From assembly GCA_041446545.1 (NCBI GenBank), contig JBGOEJ010000001.1:62001-126000 (forward strand): DNA of 64,000 nucleotides, written 5' to 3'. Below the pieces are notes generated by a model. The model had not been told where the DNA came from. It did no database searches and worked only from the letters and a program-made list of their open reading frames with translations. The translations under genes and the position numbers were made by a program. Each line of letters starts with the position of its first letter. Position 1 is the first letter of the stretch. This DNA is from Fervidibacter canadensis. GTDB taxonomy: Bacteria > Armatimonadota > Fervidibacteria > Fervidibacterales > Fervidibacteraceae. Shown piece after piece: positions 17,715 through 25,703 of this stretch.

Positions 17715-18974
17715 ATGCAGTTCCACATCCGCGATGAAGCCTTAGCCGAAGAAGGGCTCAAGCAAATTGAGTGGGCGGATTGGCAAATGCCTGTCCTGCG
17801 GCAAATTCGCGAGCGCTTTGAGCGGGAGAAACCGTTGCAAGGCATCAGCATCGGCGCTTGTTTGCATGTGACGAAAGAGACCGCCAATTTGATGCGGACA
17901 CTGGTCGCAGGTGGGGCGCAAGTGGCGCTCTGTGCCTCCAACCCGTTGAGCACGCAGGATGAAGTGGCGGCAGCGTTGGTCAAGCACTTCGGCGTCCCTG
18001 TCTTCGCCATTCGTGGTGAAGACACCGAGACTTACTACCGCCACATCCACGCCGTCTTGGACACGCAGCCTGATATCACGATGGACGACGGCGCTGACTT
18101 GGTCTCCACCTTGCACAAAGAGCGACGGGAGCAATTGGCAAGGGTTCGGGGCGGGACGGAAGAGACGACGACGGGTGTCATCCGATTGCGCAGCATGGCG
18201 CGGGACGGCGTGCTCGCTTACCCCATCATTGCCGTTAACGACGCCTATACGAAGTTTCTGTTTGACAACCGCTATGGGACGGGGCAAAGCGCCATTGACG
18301 GCATCCTGCGGGCGACGAACTTTTTGCTGGCAGGTGCGACGGTCGTCGTCGCTGGCTACGGTTGGTGCGGTCGGGGTATCGCCCTGCGGGCGAAAGGCAT
18401 GGGCGCCCGTGTCATCGTCACGGAAGTCAACCCGCTGCGAGCGCTGGAAGCCGTCATGGACGGCTTTGAAGTCATGCCGATGGCGGAAGCGGCGGAAAAG
18501 GGCGATGTCTTCGTGACGGCGACGGGCGATGTCCGCGTCATCACCGTTGACCACATGCTCCGCATGAAGGACGGCGCCATCGTTTGTAACGCAGGGCACT
18601 TTGATGTGGAGGTGGATGTTCGGGGCTTGCGACAGGTCGCTACCCATGTCCGTCGCCTTCGCCCGTATGTGGACGAGTTCACCCTTCCCAACGGCAAGCG
18701 CCTTTTCCTGCTGGCAGAAGGGCGGTTGGTCAATTTGGCGGCAGCGGAAGGACATCCCGCCGCCGTCATGGACATGAGTTTTGCCAATCAAGCCCTCAGC
18801 GTCGCTTACCTCGCCCATCACGCCCACGAACTCAGCAAAGATGTCCATCCCGTCCCGCGAGAACTTGACGAAGAGGTGGCACGGCTGAAACTGGCAAGCA
18901 TGGGCATCCGCATTGACACCCTCACGCCTGAGCAGCAACGCTACCTAAGCAGTTGGGAAGAAGGGACGGAGTGA
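17715..18974 (+). CDS. ahcY: Adenosylhomocysteinase
   Basis: Hydrolyses S-adenosylhomocysteine to adenosine and homocysteine using tightly bound NAD. 419 residues, the short form common in thermophiles and archaea. Visible: GACLHVTKETANLMRTL, the substrate-binding DITMDDGADL, GVIRLRSMARDG, YGTGQSAIDGILRATN, the NAD loop VVAGYGWCGRGIA and NAGHFDVEVD. Start is the ATG 7 bases after AAGGAGGG. It returns homocysteine to the fused methyltransferase/MTHFR encoded at 61.6-63.5 kb. Followed by a repeat-rich convergent gap. Confidence 0.96.
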   Translation: MQFHIRDEALAEEGLKQIEWADWQMPVLRQIRERFEREKPLQGISIGACLHVTKETANLMRTLVAGGAQVALCASNPLSTQDEVAAALVKHFGVPVFAIRGEDTETYYRHIHAVLDTQPDITMDDGADLVSTLHKERREQLARVRGGTEETTTGVIRLRSMARDGVLAYPIIAVNDAYTKFLFDNRYGTGQSAIDGILRATNFLLAGATVVVAGYGWCGRGIALRAKGMGARVIVTEVNPLRALEAVMDGFEVMPMAEAAEKGDVFVTATGDVRVITVDHMLRMKDGAIVCNAGHFDVEVDVRGLRQVATHVRRLRPYVDEFTLPNGKRLFLLAEGRLVNLAAAEGHPAAVMDMSFANQALSVAYLAHHAHELSKDVHPVPRELDEEVARLKLASMGIRIDTLTPEQQRYLSSWEEGTE

Positions 18975-19108
18975 CGACCTCGTTGTGGCTGAGAACCATC
19001 GCGGCTGATAACCGCTCTTGCCGGAGTGCCTAAAAGGCGCGACTGATTACTGGCACGGTTGAGAGCCGTTCCAACGGTTCGCTTCTCGCTGCCGTTTTCC
19101 GTGTTGCC
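18975..19108. repeat. Convergent gap with three GGYTGAKARCC hairpins
   Basis: Three related hairpin cores lie at 18986-18998, 19001-19015 and 19056-19068 (TGGCTGAGAACCA, GCGGCTGATAACCGC, CGGTTGAGAGCCG). The last is followed by TTCCAACGG, as in the copies at 25.65 and 59.13 kb. Situated between the stops of ahcY and the isomerase gene. Confidence 0.6.
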
Positions 19109-19915
19109 TCATACGCCAGCGATGATGCGGTCTATATGGCGGGCGGTGTCGCGCACCATTTCGTCGGGCGCATGGGGATAAGGGGGCAACTCCGCCGTCA
19201 GCCAACCGTCGTAGCCGACTTCCCGCAGCGCCGCCATCACTTCCCGCCAGTTCACATCGCCTTGCAGCAAATAGACGAAGCGGTGTTCGTTGATGCGGAA
19301 ATCTTTCAAGTGCACCCGCTTGATGCGTTTGCCCAAAAGGCGAATCCACTGTTGCGGGTAGCCGTAGGCAAGGATGTTGCCGATATCAAAGTAAGCGCCG
19401 ACGACACCATCGCCGTCGGAGTTAGCGGAGTGGTTGAGTTCGTCAATGTAGGCGGCGAACTCTAAGGGCGAGAGCAGGAAGCGGTTCCAGACATTCTCCA
19501 CCCAAATTTGCACGCCCAACCGCTTGGCAACGCCGACGAGGTGCTTGAGGGATTGCAGCGACAAATCCCACGCCGTCTTGTAATCCGTTTGCTCGTTGAC
19601 AACGGCGGGGACGACGAGGACACCTTCAGCACCCATGAGAGCCGCAAAATGTAACGCTTGCTCCACGCCTTCAATGGCTTGTTTGCGGGTCTGCGGGTCA
19701 GGCGACGAGAGAGGCAATCGCCAATGTGTCCCGCCCATGAGGCTGTGGACAGTCAAGCCATGTTTGTCCGCCAGCACTTTGATTTGACGGGCTTCCTCCT
19801 CGTTGGCAGGATGGTGGGCTTCAAAGCCATCATAGCCAGCCTCCTTGACGAGAGCGATGCGCCGCTCCAACTCCCATTGAGGCACGACGCAGGAAAGGCA
19901 AATTGCCTTCTTCAT
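19109..19915 (-). CDS. Sugar phosphate isomerase/epimerase-like TIM-barrel protein
   Basis: 268 residues of the xylose-isomerase-like (AP endonuclease 2) barrel: GYDGFEAHHPA, VWVENVWNRF-like IWVENVWN, the metal-site strand GAYFDIGNILAYG, RVHLKDF and the final GYDGWLTAEL. The acidic and histidine ligands of a divalent metal site are in these strands. Probably isomerises or epimerises a sugar; substrate unknown. The start is the ATG of MKKAIC, 8 bases after GGAG; the upstream frame runs into the tRNA gene. tRNA-Thr lies 50 bases upstream on the same strand and may share its transcript. Confidence 0.75.
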   Translation of the reverse strand: MKKAICLSCVVPQWELERRIALVKEAGYDGFEAHHPANEEEARQIKVLADKHGLTVHSLMGGTHWRLPLSSPDPQTRKQAIEGVEQALHFAALMGAEGVLVVPAVVNEQTDYKTAWDLSLQSLKHLVGVAKRLGVQIWVENVWNRFLLSPLEFAAYIDELNHSANSDGDGVVGAYFDIGNILAYGYPQQWIRLLGKRIKRVHLKDFRINEHRFVYLLQGDVNWREVMAALREVGYDGWLTAELPPYPHAPDEMVRDTARHIDRIIAGV

Positions 19916-19963
19916 CCCCATCGCTCCTTTCGCCTTTTGCACGGAGAAAAGGAAGTGGGACGC

Positions 19964-20038
19964 TGGAGCCGGCGCGGGGATTTGAACCCCGGACCTGAGC
20001 ATTACGAATGCCCCGCTCTGCCGCTGAGCTACGCCGGC
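19964..20038 (-). tRNA. tRNA-Thr (anticodon CGT)
   Basis: On the minus strand a full cloverleaf: acceptor GCCGGCG with CGCCGGC, D-arm GCTC...GAGC, anticodon loop TTCGTAA (anticodon CGT, reads ACG), T-arm CGGGG-TTCAAAT-CCCCG, discriminator T and an encoded CCA (19966-19964). A TAAAAT -10-like hexamer lies 12 bases upstream of the 5' end. Confidence 0.95.
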
Positions 20039-20132
20039 TTTGCCGCCAACATTTTAACGCAAAGGGAAAGCGTGCTACATTTTTTGCCGAAACGGGGCGA
20101 TGGGGCAACCCGCAATGGAACGGTGACCGCCG

Positions 20133-21794
20133 ATGGGCATTGAGGTCTATCAGGTTCGCGGGGACATCATGGAACTGGTCTTTGACCCGCGTGAGGAAGA
20201 TTTGCGGGTCGGCGAAAGTTTGTGGGTGCGGGAGAAGGACACGGGGCGAGGGCTCATCGTCCAAATCATGGAGTTCCGCACCGCTACCTACCCGTCTATG
20301 GCGCGAGAGTTGCTACGGCTGGCATTGGCAGGCAACGAATGGGCGGCAGAAGCCCTCCGTCAACAGGAGGCGATGGGAGACGGCAAGGAAGTCTCCCTCA
20401 ACGGGAACATGGTCTCTGAGGAACGCAACTTAAAGGTCGCTATCACCAAAATCCGCCGCACCTTGCTCTCTAACGGCGAATGGGATCAATGGGACGGCTG
20501 GATTCCCCATCGCGATGTGGAAGTTTTCCCCGTCCCTGACGACGAGATGTTCCGCCAGTGTGTGGAGTTGCTGGGCAACCCGTTGGAGTTGGGCTACACC
20601 TTGCGGGGCAAACCCTTCCGTGTGGAAGGGCGGCACACCGAGAAAATCAACATCATCACGGGCGTGAAAGGGTCGGGCAAGTCGCATCTGGCGAAGGTGA
20701 TTTTGCTGGAACTGATTGAGCGAGGGGCGCCGTGCATCGTCTTTGACATCAACCGCGAATACATCCACTTGCCCCGCCATGCCGTTGACCCCTTTACGGG
20801 CAAAGTCCTCAAGCGAGGCATCGTGCATTTGAAGGCGGGCGACAACTTGAAGATGGGTTTGCGGCAATTTGGCATCCAACCCTTCATCACCTTGATGACC
20901 AAATACGGTTTGCCCGAAGTTTCGGCGGTGCAACTGGAAAATCGGCTCTACCAACTTTTTGCCGAAGCCGATGCCCTTGAGCGCAAGCGAGGTCGCCCCT
21001 ACTTTTTGAGCCTTGACCATTTGATTGAGTTGTCGGAGCAAGGGCAACTCGTCCCCAACGAGGTCGTCAACAATGCCATCCGCACCCGTTTGCAAGCCAT
21101 CAAAAACACGGGCATCTTTGCCTCCAACCCCGCCGAAGCCATTGACTTCCGCCGAGAGTATCAGAAAATCCGCGACGGCGGGGCACTGGTCATTGACCTT
21201 TCGGATTTGTCTTACCTTGCGCGCTTTGGCTTCGTTCAAGCGCTGCTGGAAATCATCCGCGAGATTTGTGACGAGGAAATTTTGCTGGGCACTAATCGCT
21301 TTCCCTTCGTCTTCTTTGAGGAAGCCCACCTTTACATCAGCCGCAACACCATCAGCGCCATCGTCACTCGTTCCCGCCACATCGGTTTGACTTGCTTCTT
21401 CATCACCAACATGATTGGCGGTTTGGACGAGTCGGTCTTGCGGCAGGCGGACAACCTTTGGCTTTTGAATGTGCCCTTTGAGGACGATGTGCGCCATATC
21501 GCCAAAAGCGCCTTAACGGACGAGCAAACTTTGCTGGCGTATGTCAAGCGGCTCAAACGCTATCATGCCTTGGCACTGGGCAATGTAACGAAAGGTTACC
21601 CCATCATCTTCCGCGTCAAGCCCCTTCGGGGCATCAACACGGCAGGCGAGACGAAGTTCTTCTTCCAGCCCACTGCGACGCTACCTACTGCGTCCGCTCG
21701 CCCCGCCGAAACTCGCTCTCTTTCGGAGAGCGGTGAACCCACGCCCCAACCCCGAAATTTGTTCGGCGAATTTTTCAACGGCGGCGAAAGTTGA
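20133..21794 (+). CDS. HerA-like hexameric DNA translocase/ATPase
   Basis: 553 residues. An N-terminal beta-barrel (HAS-barrel-like, 1-60) precedes a RecA/FtsK-type ATPase: Walker A ITGVKGSGKSHLAK near 182, Walker B FVFFEEAHLY near 400, then TRSRHIGLTCFFITN, a sensor/arginine-finger region typical of HerA (DUF87). The tail of about 45 residues is Pro/Thr/Ser-rich and probably disordered. HerA enzymes pump DNA with a nuclease partner such as NurA; none is seen here. Instead an MNT gene begins 5 bases after its stop, then HEPN and a RusA-like resolvase. Confidence 0.85.
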   Translation: MGIEVYQVRGDIMELVFDPREEDLRVGESLWVREKDTGRGLIVQIMEFRTATYPSMARELLRLALAGNEWAAEALRQQEAMGDGKEVSLNGNMVSEERNLKVAITKIRRTLLSNGEWDQWDGWIPHRDVEVFPVPDDEMFRQCVELLGNPLELGYTLRGKPFRVEGRHTEKINIITGVKGSGKSHLAKVILLELIERGAPCIVFDINREYIHLPRHAVDPFTGKVLKRGIVHLKAGDNLKMGLRQFGIQPFITLMTKYGLPEVSAVQLENRLYQLFAEADALERKRGRPYFLSLDHLIELSEQGQLVPNEVVNNAIRTRLQAIKNTGIFASNPAEAIDFRREYQKIRDGGALVIDLSDLSYLARFGFVQALLEIIREICDEEILLGTNRFPFVFFEEAHLYISRNTISAIVTRSRHIGLTCFFITNMIGGLDESVLRQADNLWLLNVPFEDDVRHIAKSALTDEQTLLAYVKRLKRYHALALGNVTKGYPIIFRVKPLRGINTAGETKFFFQPTATLPTASARPAETRSLSESGEPTPQPRNLFGEFFNGGES

Positions 21795-21798
21795 CCCG

Positions 21799-22242
21799 AT
21801 GAGGCAAATGAACATGGACACGATGCTGACCGAACGACGCCGAACGGTAACGGAGGCGGAACGGGCACTATTAATGGCGCGGCTGAGAGAGGGATTGTTG
21901 ACTCGCCCCGAAATCGTCTTCGCTTACTTGCACGGCTCTTTTGTGACGGGACGCCCCTTTCACGATGTGGATGTGGCGGTTTGGGCGGAAGGCATTAGCA
22001 AAGAGCGGGCTTGGGATTACGAGACGCAATTGTCCATCGCCTTGACAAGGGCGTTGGGCGTGGAAGTGGATGTTCGGTTGCTCAACTTTGCGCCCATCGG
22101 TTTTTGTCTTGCCGCCGCCAATGGCATCTTGCTTTTCTCCCGCGATGAGAACTTGCGCTGCGATTTCCTTGAACGCATCGGGCGAATTTACATGGACTTT
22201 GCATGGCTGGCGAGGGAGATGCTGCGGGAGGCGTTACGATGA
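21799..22242 (+). CDS. MNT nucleotidyltransferase, MntA-type antitoxin-like
   Basis: 147 residues with the minimal nucleotidyltransferase signature LHGSFVTGRPFHDVDVAVW (GS, then D-x-D). In the type VII pairs it modifies its HEPN partner with AMP. Three ATGs lie close together (21799, 21808, 21814); I take the first, 5 bases after the HerA stop, though the third has a better-spaced GAGG. Its TGA overlaps the next ATG. Confidence 0.85.
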   Translation: MRQMNMDTMLTERRRTVTEAERALLMARLREGLLTRPEIVFAYLHGSFVTGRPFHDVDVAVWAEGISKERAWDYETQLSIALTRALGVEVDVRLLNFAPIGFCLAAANGILLFSRDENLRCDFLERIGRIYMDFAWLAREMLREALR

Positions 22243-22673
22243 TGACGCCCGTTGACTTGGAACGATTGCGGGCATTGGCGGCATCTTTGCGGGGCAACTT
22301 GAACCGAGTGCACCGTTACGCCAGTTTGCCCGATGACGAATTCTGGGGCGATGAGCGTAACATCCTTTCGGTCAAATTGCTGCTTTTGCAAGCCATTGAA
22401 GATGCTGCCGCCATTTGCGCCCACCTGCTCGCCCGATTAGGTGGGCAGGCACCGACGGGTTACGCCGAGTGTTTTGAGGGCTTACATCGGTTGGGCGTGT
22501 TGCCATCGGAACTGGCGCAGCGGTTGCAAGCGATGGCTCGCTTCCGCAACTTGCTGGTGCATCGCTACTGGGAAGTGGACGACCGACGGGTTTTGGAATT
22601 CGCCCGAAAGGATGTCGCTGATTTGGAGGCTTACTTGCGAGCGGTCGGCGACTTTTTGCGGACGGCGTTGTGA
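22239..22673 (+). CDS. HEPN RNase-like protein (DUF86, HepT type)
   Basis: 144 residues. The DUF86/HepT catalytic motif R-x4-H-x-Y is intact as RNLLVHRY near residue 103, and ILSVKLLLLQAIEDAAAICAH is the typical earlier helix. Such proteins cut RNA, often tRNA, unless AMPylated by the MNT partner. ATGA overlap with the MNT gene and GGGAGG 8 bases upstream show tight coupling. Confidence 0.88.
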   Translation: MMTPVDLERLRALAASLRGNLNRVHRYASLPDDEFWGDERNILSVKLLLLQAIEDAAAICAHLLARLGGQAPTGYAECFEGLHRLGVLPSELAQRLQAMARFRNLLVHRYWEVDDRRVLEFARKDVADLEAYLRAVGDFLRTAL

Positions 22674-22683
22674 GGTGACGGGA

Positions 22684-23277
22684 ATGCGATGGCGCTTCAT
22701 CTTGCCCTTGCCACCCAGCATTAATCACCAATACACGGAACGGGACGGGCGCTGGGTCCTCAGCCGCGAGGCGCGCCACTACAAAGAGCACCTCGCCAAA
22801 GCCTTCCGCCGACTGAAAGCCGCTGGCAAGTTGCGCCCGCAGGAAACCGATGAGCCAGCGGCGAATTTGCCCCTGCGCCTTTTTGACGAACCTGAACCGT
22901 CAGACCCGTTGCGCCCTTCACCGCCTCTCTTCCTTCGGTTGCGGTTGGAGTTTTTCTTCAAGACAGCACAGCGGCGTGACTTGGACAACGGGCTGAAAAT
23001 CGTGCAGGACGCCATCTGTCAAGCGCTGGGCGTGGATGACCGACAAGTTGTCGCAGTGGAGTTGGTCAAGCGGGTAGACGCTCAAAACCCCCGCCTTGAA
23101 GTGACCGTCACGGCGCTTCCCGATTGGGATTTTTCTCCGAGTGAGCCGATAGCGATGGCTTTGGACTTGCGCCCCTTCGTCCCGCCCATAAAGTCCCTTC
23201 ACCGTTCCGCCCGCCGTCGCCCCTTCAACCTTGCCGATTGGCTGGCACAACGGGAGGAAGCGAGCGAGGGCGATTGA
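22684..23277 (+). CDS. RusA-like Holliday junction resolvase
   Basis: 197 residues. Start FILPLPPSINHQY and the metal-site helix RRDLDNGLKIVQDAICQALG followed by DDRQV match RusA, a dimeric nuclease that resolves four-way junctions and is usually carried by phages or mobile elements. The family is normally near 120 residues; here an acidic Pro-rich loop (about 50-80) and a C-terminal tail of some 55 residues are added. Begins 10 bases after the HEPN gene, so the HerA, MNT, HEPN and RusA genes look like one transcript. Confidence 0.8.
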   Translation: MRWRFILPLPPSINHQYTERDGRWVLSREARHYKEHLAKAFRRLKAAGKLRPQETDEPAANLPLRLFDEPEPSDPLRPSPPLFLRLRLEFFFKTAQRRDLDNGLKIVQDAICQALGVDDRQVVAVELVKRVDAQNPRLEVTVTALPDWDFSPSEPIAMALDLRPFVPPIKSLHRSARRRPFNLADWLAQREEASEGD

Positions 23278-23303
23278 CAAGGTTATCGTGACCCCCGCAT
23301 AAT
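23274..23303 (+). promoter_or_regulatory. Sigma-70 promoter of the NfeD-flotillin pair
   Basis: TTGACA (23274-23279, overlapping the RusA stop), an 18-base spacer and CATAAT (23298-23303), 35 bases before the ATG at 23339. Confidence 0.7.
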
Positions 23304-23310
23304 TGCCGTC

Positions 23311-23328
23311 GGCAGCCTTCAGGCTGCC
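23311..23328 (+). repeat. Perfect 7-bp hairpin in the 5' leader
   Basis: GGCAGCC-TTCA-GGCTGCC, 10 bases before the ATG at 23339, where an SD would be expected; no clear SD is present. Could gate translation or be a REP-like repeat. Confidence 0.5.
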
Positions 23329-23338
23329 GTGATGAAAA

Positions 23339-24085
23339 ATGGATTGGCTGACTTTGCCGAACCTTTACCTTTTGCTGTTCTTTGTCGGGCTGGGGATGAC
23401 GCTGACGATGTTCCTTCTGGGCTTGGGGCACGGCATCGCCCATTTGGGACACCACGAATTCGGTCATCCCCACTTCGAACATCATGATGTCGGGAATCAT
23501 GACTTTGGGCATCACGGCATCGGGCATCATGCAGGCGGACACCACGAACTCGCCCCCACTCATCATCACGGCGCTACTTCGCATGGGGCGCACCATCACC
23601 ACGAAGTTGCGACAGGGCACGGTCACCTCGCTCAAGACTTGCTTTACTGGCTCAGCGTTTTGTTCAGCCCGACGATGCTTTCCATCTTCCTGACGATGTT
23701 CGGCGGCATCGGCTATTTGTGCAGCCAGACGCCTCTTTTGCGAACACCTGCGTTGAACATCCCCCTCTCGCTGTTTGCGGCGTTGTTTGCCGTCTTCGGC
23801 GTTTTCGTCCCGTTGAGGCGATGGATGGCGCGATGGGAAGCGACGAGCCATCCGACGATGCACGACTTAATCGGGTTGATCGGGGAAAGCCTTTCGCCTA
23901 TCCCGCCCAACGGTTTTGGGACAATCGCTTACGAGTTCAAGGGCATCCGTCGGACGGCGCCCGCCCGCAATCGCACCGACAAAGCCATCAAGCGAGGCGC
24001 TCCCGTTCGCATCATTGATGTCGTCGGAAACATGCTCGTCGTGGAGAGCGCCGAAGAGCGCTTGGAAATCTGGGAGAAACTGTGA
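23339..24085 (+). CDS. NfeD-like membrane protein with a histidine-rich loop
   Basis: 248 residues. A first membrane segment (5-30) is followed by a loop with more than 20 histidines in about 60 residues (32-95, GHHEFGHPHFEHHDVGNHD and onward), then further membrane segments at 103-165 and a C-terminal OB-fold (GLIGESLSPIPPNGFGTIAY...IIDVVGNMLVVES) typical of NfeD/YuaF. YuaF-type proteins work with flotillins in membrane microdomains; the next gene is a flotillin. The His-rich loop is unusual and could bind Zn, Ni or Cu. Confidence 0.8.
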   Translation: MDWLTLPNLYLLLFFVGLGMTLTMFLLGLGHGIAHLGHHEFGHPHFEHHDVGNHDFGHHGIGHHAGGHHELAPTHHHGATSHGAHHHHEVATGHGHLAQDLLYWLSVLFSPTMLSIFLTMFGGIGYLCSQTPLLRTPALNIPLSLFAALFAVFGVFVPLRRWMARWEATSHPTMHDLIGLIGESLSPIPPNGFGTIAYEFKGIRRTAPARNRTDKAIKRGAPVRIIDVVGNMLVVESAEERLEIWEKL

Positions 24086-24101
24086 GCAGGAGGGATGAAA
24101 G

Positions 24102-25625
24102 ATGGCGGTGTCCCTTAACGCAACGACGCTGGTCGCCTTAGGCATTGGTGCGGCGATTGTCGTCTTCTTCATGATGCTGCTGTCGTGTTGGCGCAAGGTC
24201 GGTCCCAATGAAGCGCTGATCATTTCAGGACCGTCTTGGTTTCGTCGGCGGGGCTTTCGCATCGTTCAAGGTGGCGGGACGATGGTCGTCCCCGTTTTTG
24301 AGCGGGTGCAAAGTCTGTCGCTGGAGTTGATGCCGCTGGAAATTCAGGAGGACAACATCTACACCCTGCAAGGTGTGCCTGTCTCTGTGGATGCTATCGC
24401 TCAAGTCAAAGTGCGGGGTGATGAGACGGCAATTGCGACGGCGGCGGAGCAGTTTTTGAGCAAAACTCCCGAAGAGATTCGCCAAATCGCCCAACATAGT
24501 TTGCAAGGGCATTTGCGTGCCATCGTCGCCACCCTCACAGTGGAAGACCTTTACCGCAATCAAGACGCCTTCGCCCAACGGGTCGCGGAAGTCGCCGAGA
24601 AAGATTTGGCGAATATGGGCTTGACAATTGTTTCCTTCACCATCCGCGCCATCCGCGACAAGCAAGGTTACTTGGATGCCCTCGGTCGCCCCCGCATCGC
24701 TCAGGTCAAGCGGGACGCCCGTATCGCTGAAGCCGAAGCCGAGCGCGATGCCACCATCCAAGCGGCGAAAGCCCAACAGGAAGCCAAAGCCGCCGAATTT
24801 GCTGCCCAGACGAAAATTGCCGAATCGCAACGGGACTTTGAGATGCGCCAAGCCGAGTTTCAGGCCCAAGTCAACCAGAAGAAAGCGGAAGCCGACATCG
24901 CTTACGACTTGCGCAAGTATCAACTGGAGCAGGAACTCAAGCGCGAACAAGTGCGGGTGCAGTTGGTGGAACGAGAAGCCCTCATTGAGGTGCAGGAAAA
25001 AGAAATCGTCCGAAAGGAGAAGGAATTGGATGCAACCGTCCGCAAGCCCGCCCAAGCGGAAGCCGACCGCATCCGCATGATTGCCGACGCCGAACGCTAC
25101 CGCACCGTCGCCCAAGCGGAAGCCGAAGCGGAAGCCAAACGCAAAACGGGCGAGGCGGAAGCCCAAGTCGTCCAAGTGCGGGGTCTGGCGGAAGCCGAAG
25201 TCATCAAGGCGAAGGGACTTGCGGAAGCCGAAGCGGAGAAGGCGCAGGGCTTAGCGGAAGCGGAAGTCGTCCGCGCCAAAGGGTTGGCGGAAGCCGAAGC
25301 GATGATGCGGAAGGCGGAAGCGTGGCGCCACTTCAATCAAGCCGCCATCAGCCAAATGTTCATCGAGCGCCTGCCCGAAATCACCCGCGCCCTCGCTGAA
25401 CCGTTGAGCAAGGTAGACCGCATCGTCGTCATCAGCAACAGCGGCGACGGCGTCGGCACTTCCCGCATCACGCAAGACATCGTGAACATGGTGGCGCAAA
25501 TCCCACCCGTTTTGGAGTCACTCACGGGCATCAATGTCCGCGATTTGGTCGCCCGATTACCCAGCATCCAACAAAGCGATGCAGGTTCGGGAGCGTCGGA
25601 GAAGTCAACCGATGTGGCGCCGTAA
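24102..25625 (+). CDS. Flotillin (SPFH-domain membrane scaffold)
   Basis: 507 residues. A membrane segment (8-30) precedes the SPFH domain (VGPNEALIISGP, RGFRIVQGGG, ELMPLEIQEDNIYTLQGVPV, SLQGHLRAIVATLTVEDLYR). Residues 200-430 are a long charged coiled coil made largely of AEAEA-type repeats, the region through which flotillins oligomerise. Organises membrane domains. 16 bases after the NfeD-like gene and surely co-transcribed; the pair matches B. subtilis yuaF-floT. Confidence 0.93.
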   Translation: MAVSLNATTLVALGIGAAIVVFFMMLLSCWRKVGPNEALIISGPSWFRRRGFRIVQGGGTMVVPVFERVQSLSLELMPLEIQEDNIYTLQGVPVSVDAIAQVKVRGDETAIATAAEQFLSKTPEEIRQIAQHSLQGHLRAIVATLTVEDLYRNQDAFAQRVAEVAEKDLANMGLTIVSFTIRAIRDKQGYLDALGRPRIAQVKRDARIAEAEAERDATIQAAKAQQEAKAAEFAAQTKIAESQRDFEMRQAEFQAQVNQKKAEADIAYDLRKYQLEQELKREQVRVQLVEREALIEVQEKEIVRKEKELDATVRKPAQAEADRIRMIADAERYRTVAQAEAEAEAKRKTGEAEAQVVQVRGLAEAEVIKAKGLAEAEAEKAQGLAEAEVVRAKGLAEAEAMMRKAEAWRHFNQAAISQMFIERLPEITRALAEPLSKVDRIVVISNSGDGVGTSRITQDIVNMVAQIPPVLESLTGINVRDLVARLPSIQQSDAGSGASEKSTDVAP

Positions 25626-25630
25626 TCTCG

Positions 25631-25700
25631 TTGAGCGTCTGAAAGGCTCAATTCCCTTGCTCTGCTGTCGTGGTTGATAGCCATTTCAACGGCAAGGGAG
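25631..25700. repeat. Two-part hairpin element between convergent genes
   Basis: A TTGAGC/GCTCAA hairpin (25631-25651) is followed by an outer stem TTCCCTTGC/GCAAGGGAG (25652-25700) enclosing TGGTTGATAGCCA (25671-25683) and TTTCAAC. It fills the gap between the flotillin and transporter stops and may act as a bidirectional terminator. Confidence 0.6.
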
Positions 25701-25703
25701 TAG

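Noticed and set aside
17742..18938. 398-codon frame opposite ahcY
   Set aside because: No recognisable motifs and exactly antisense to a well-conserved enzyme.
20430..21497. 355-codon frame opposite the HerA-like gene
   Set aside because: Antisense shadow; the plus strand has Walker A and B.
24225..25175. 316-codon Phe/Gly-rich frame opposite flotillin
   Set aside because: Product of the antisense of Glu/Ala codon repeats.
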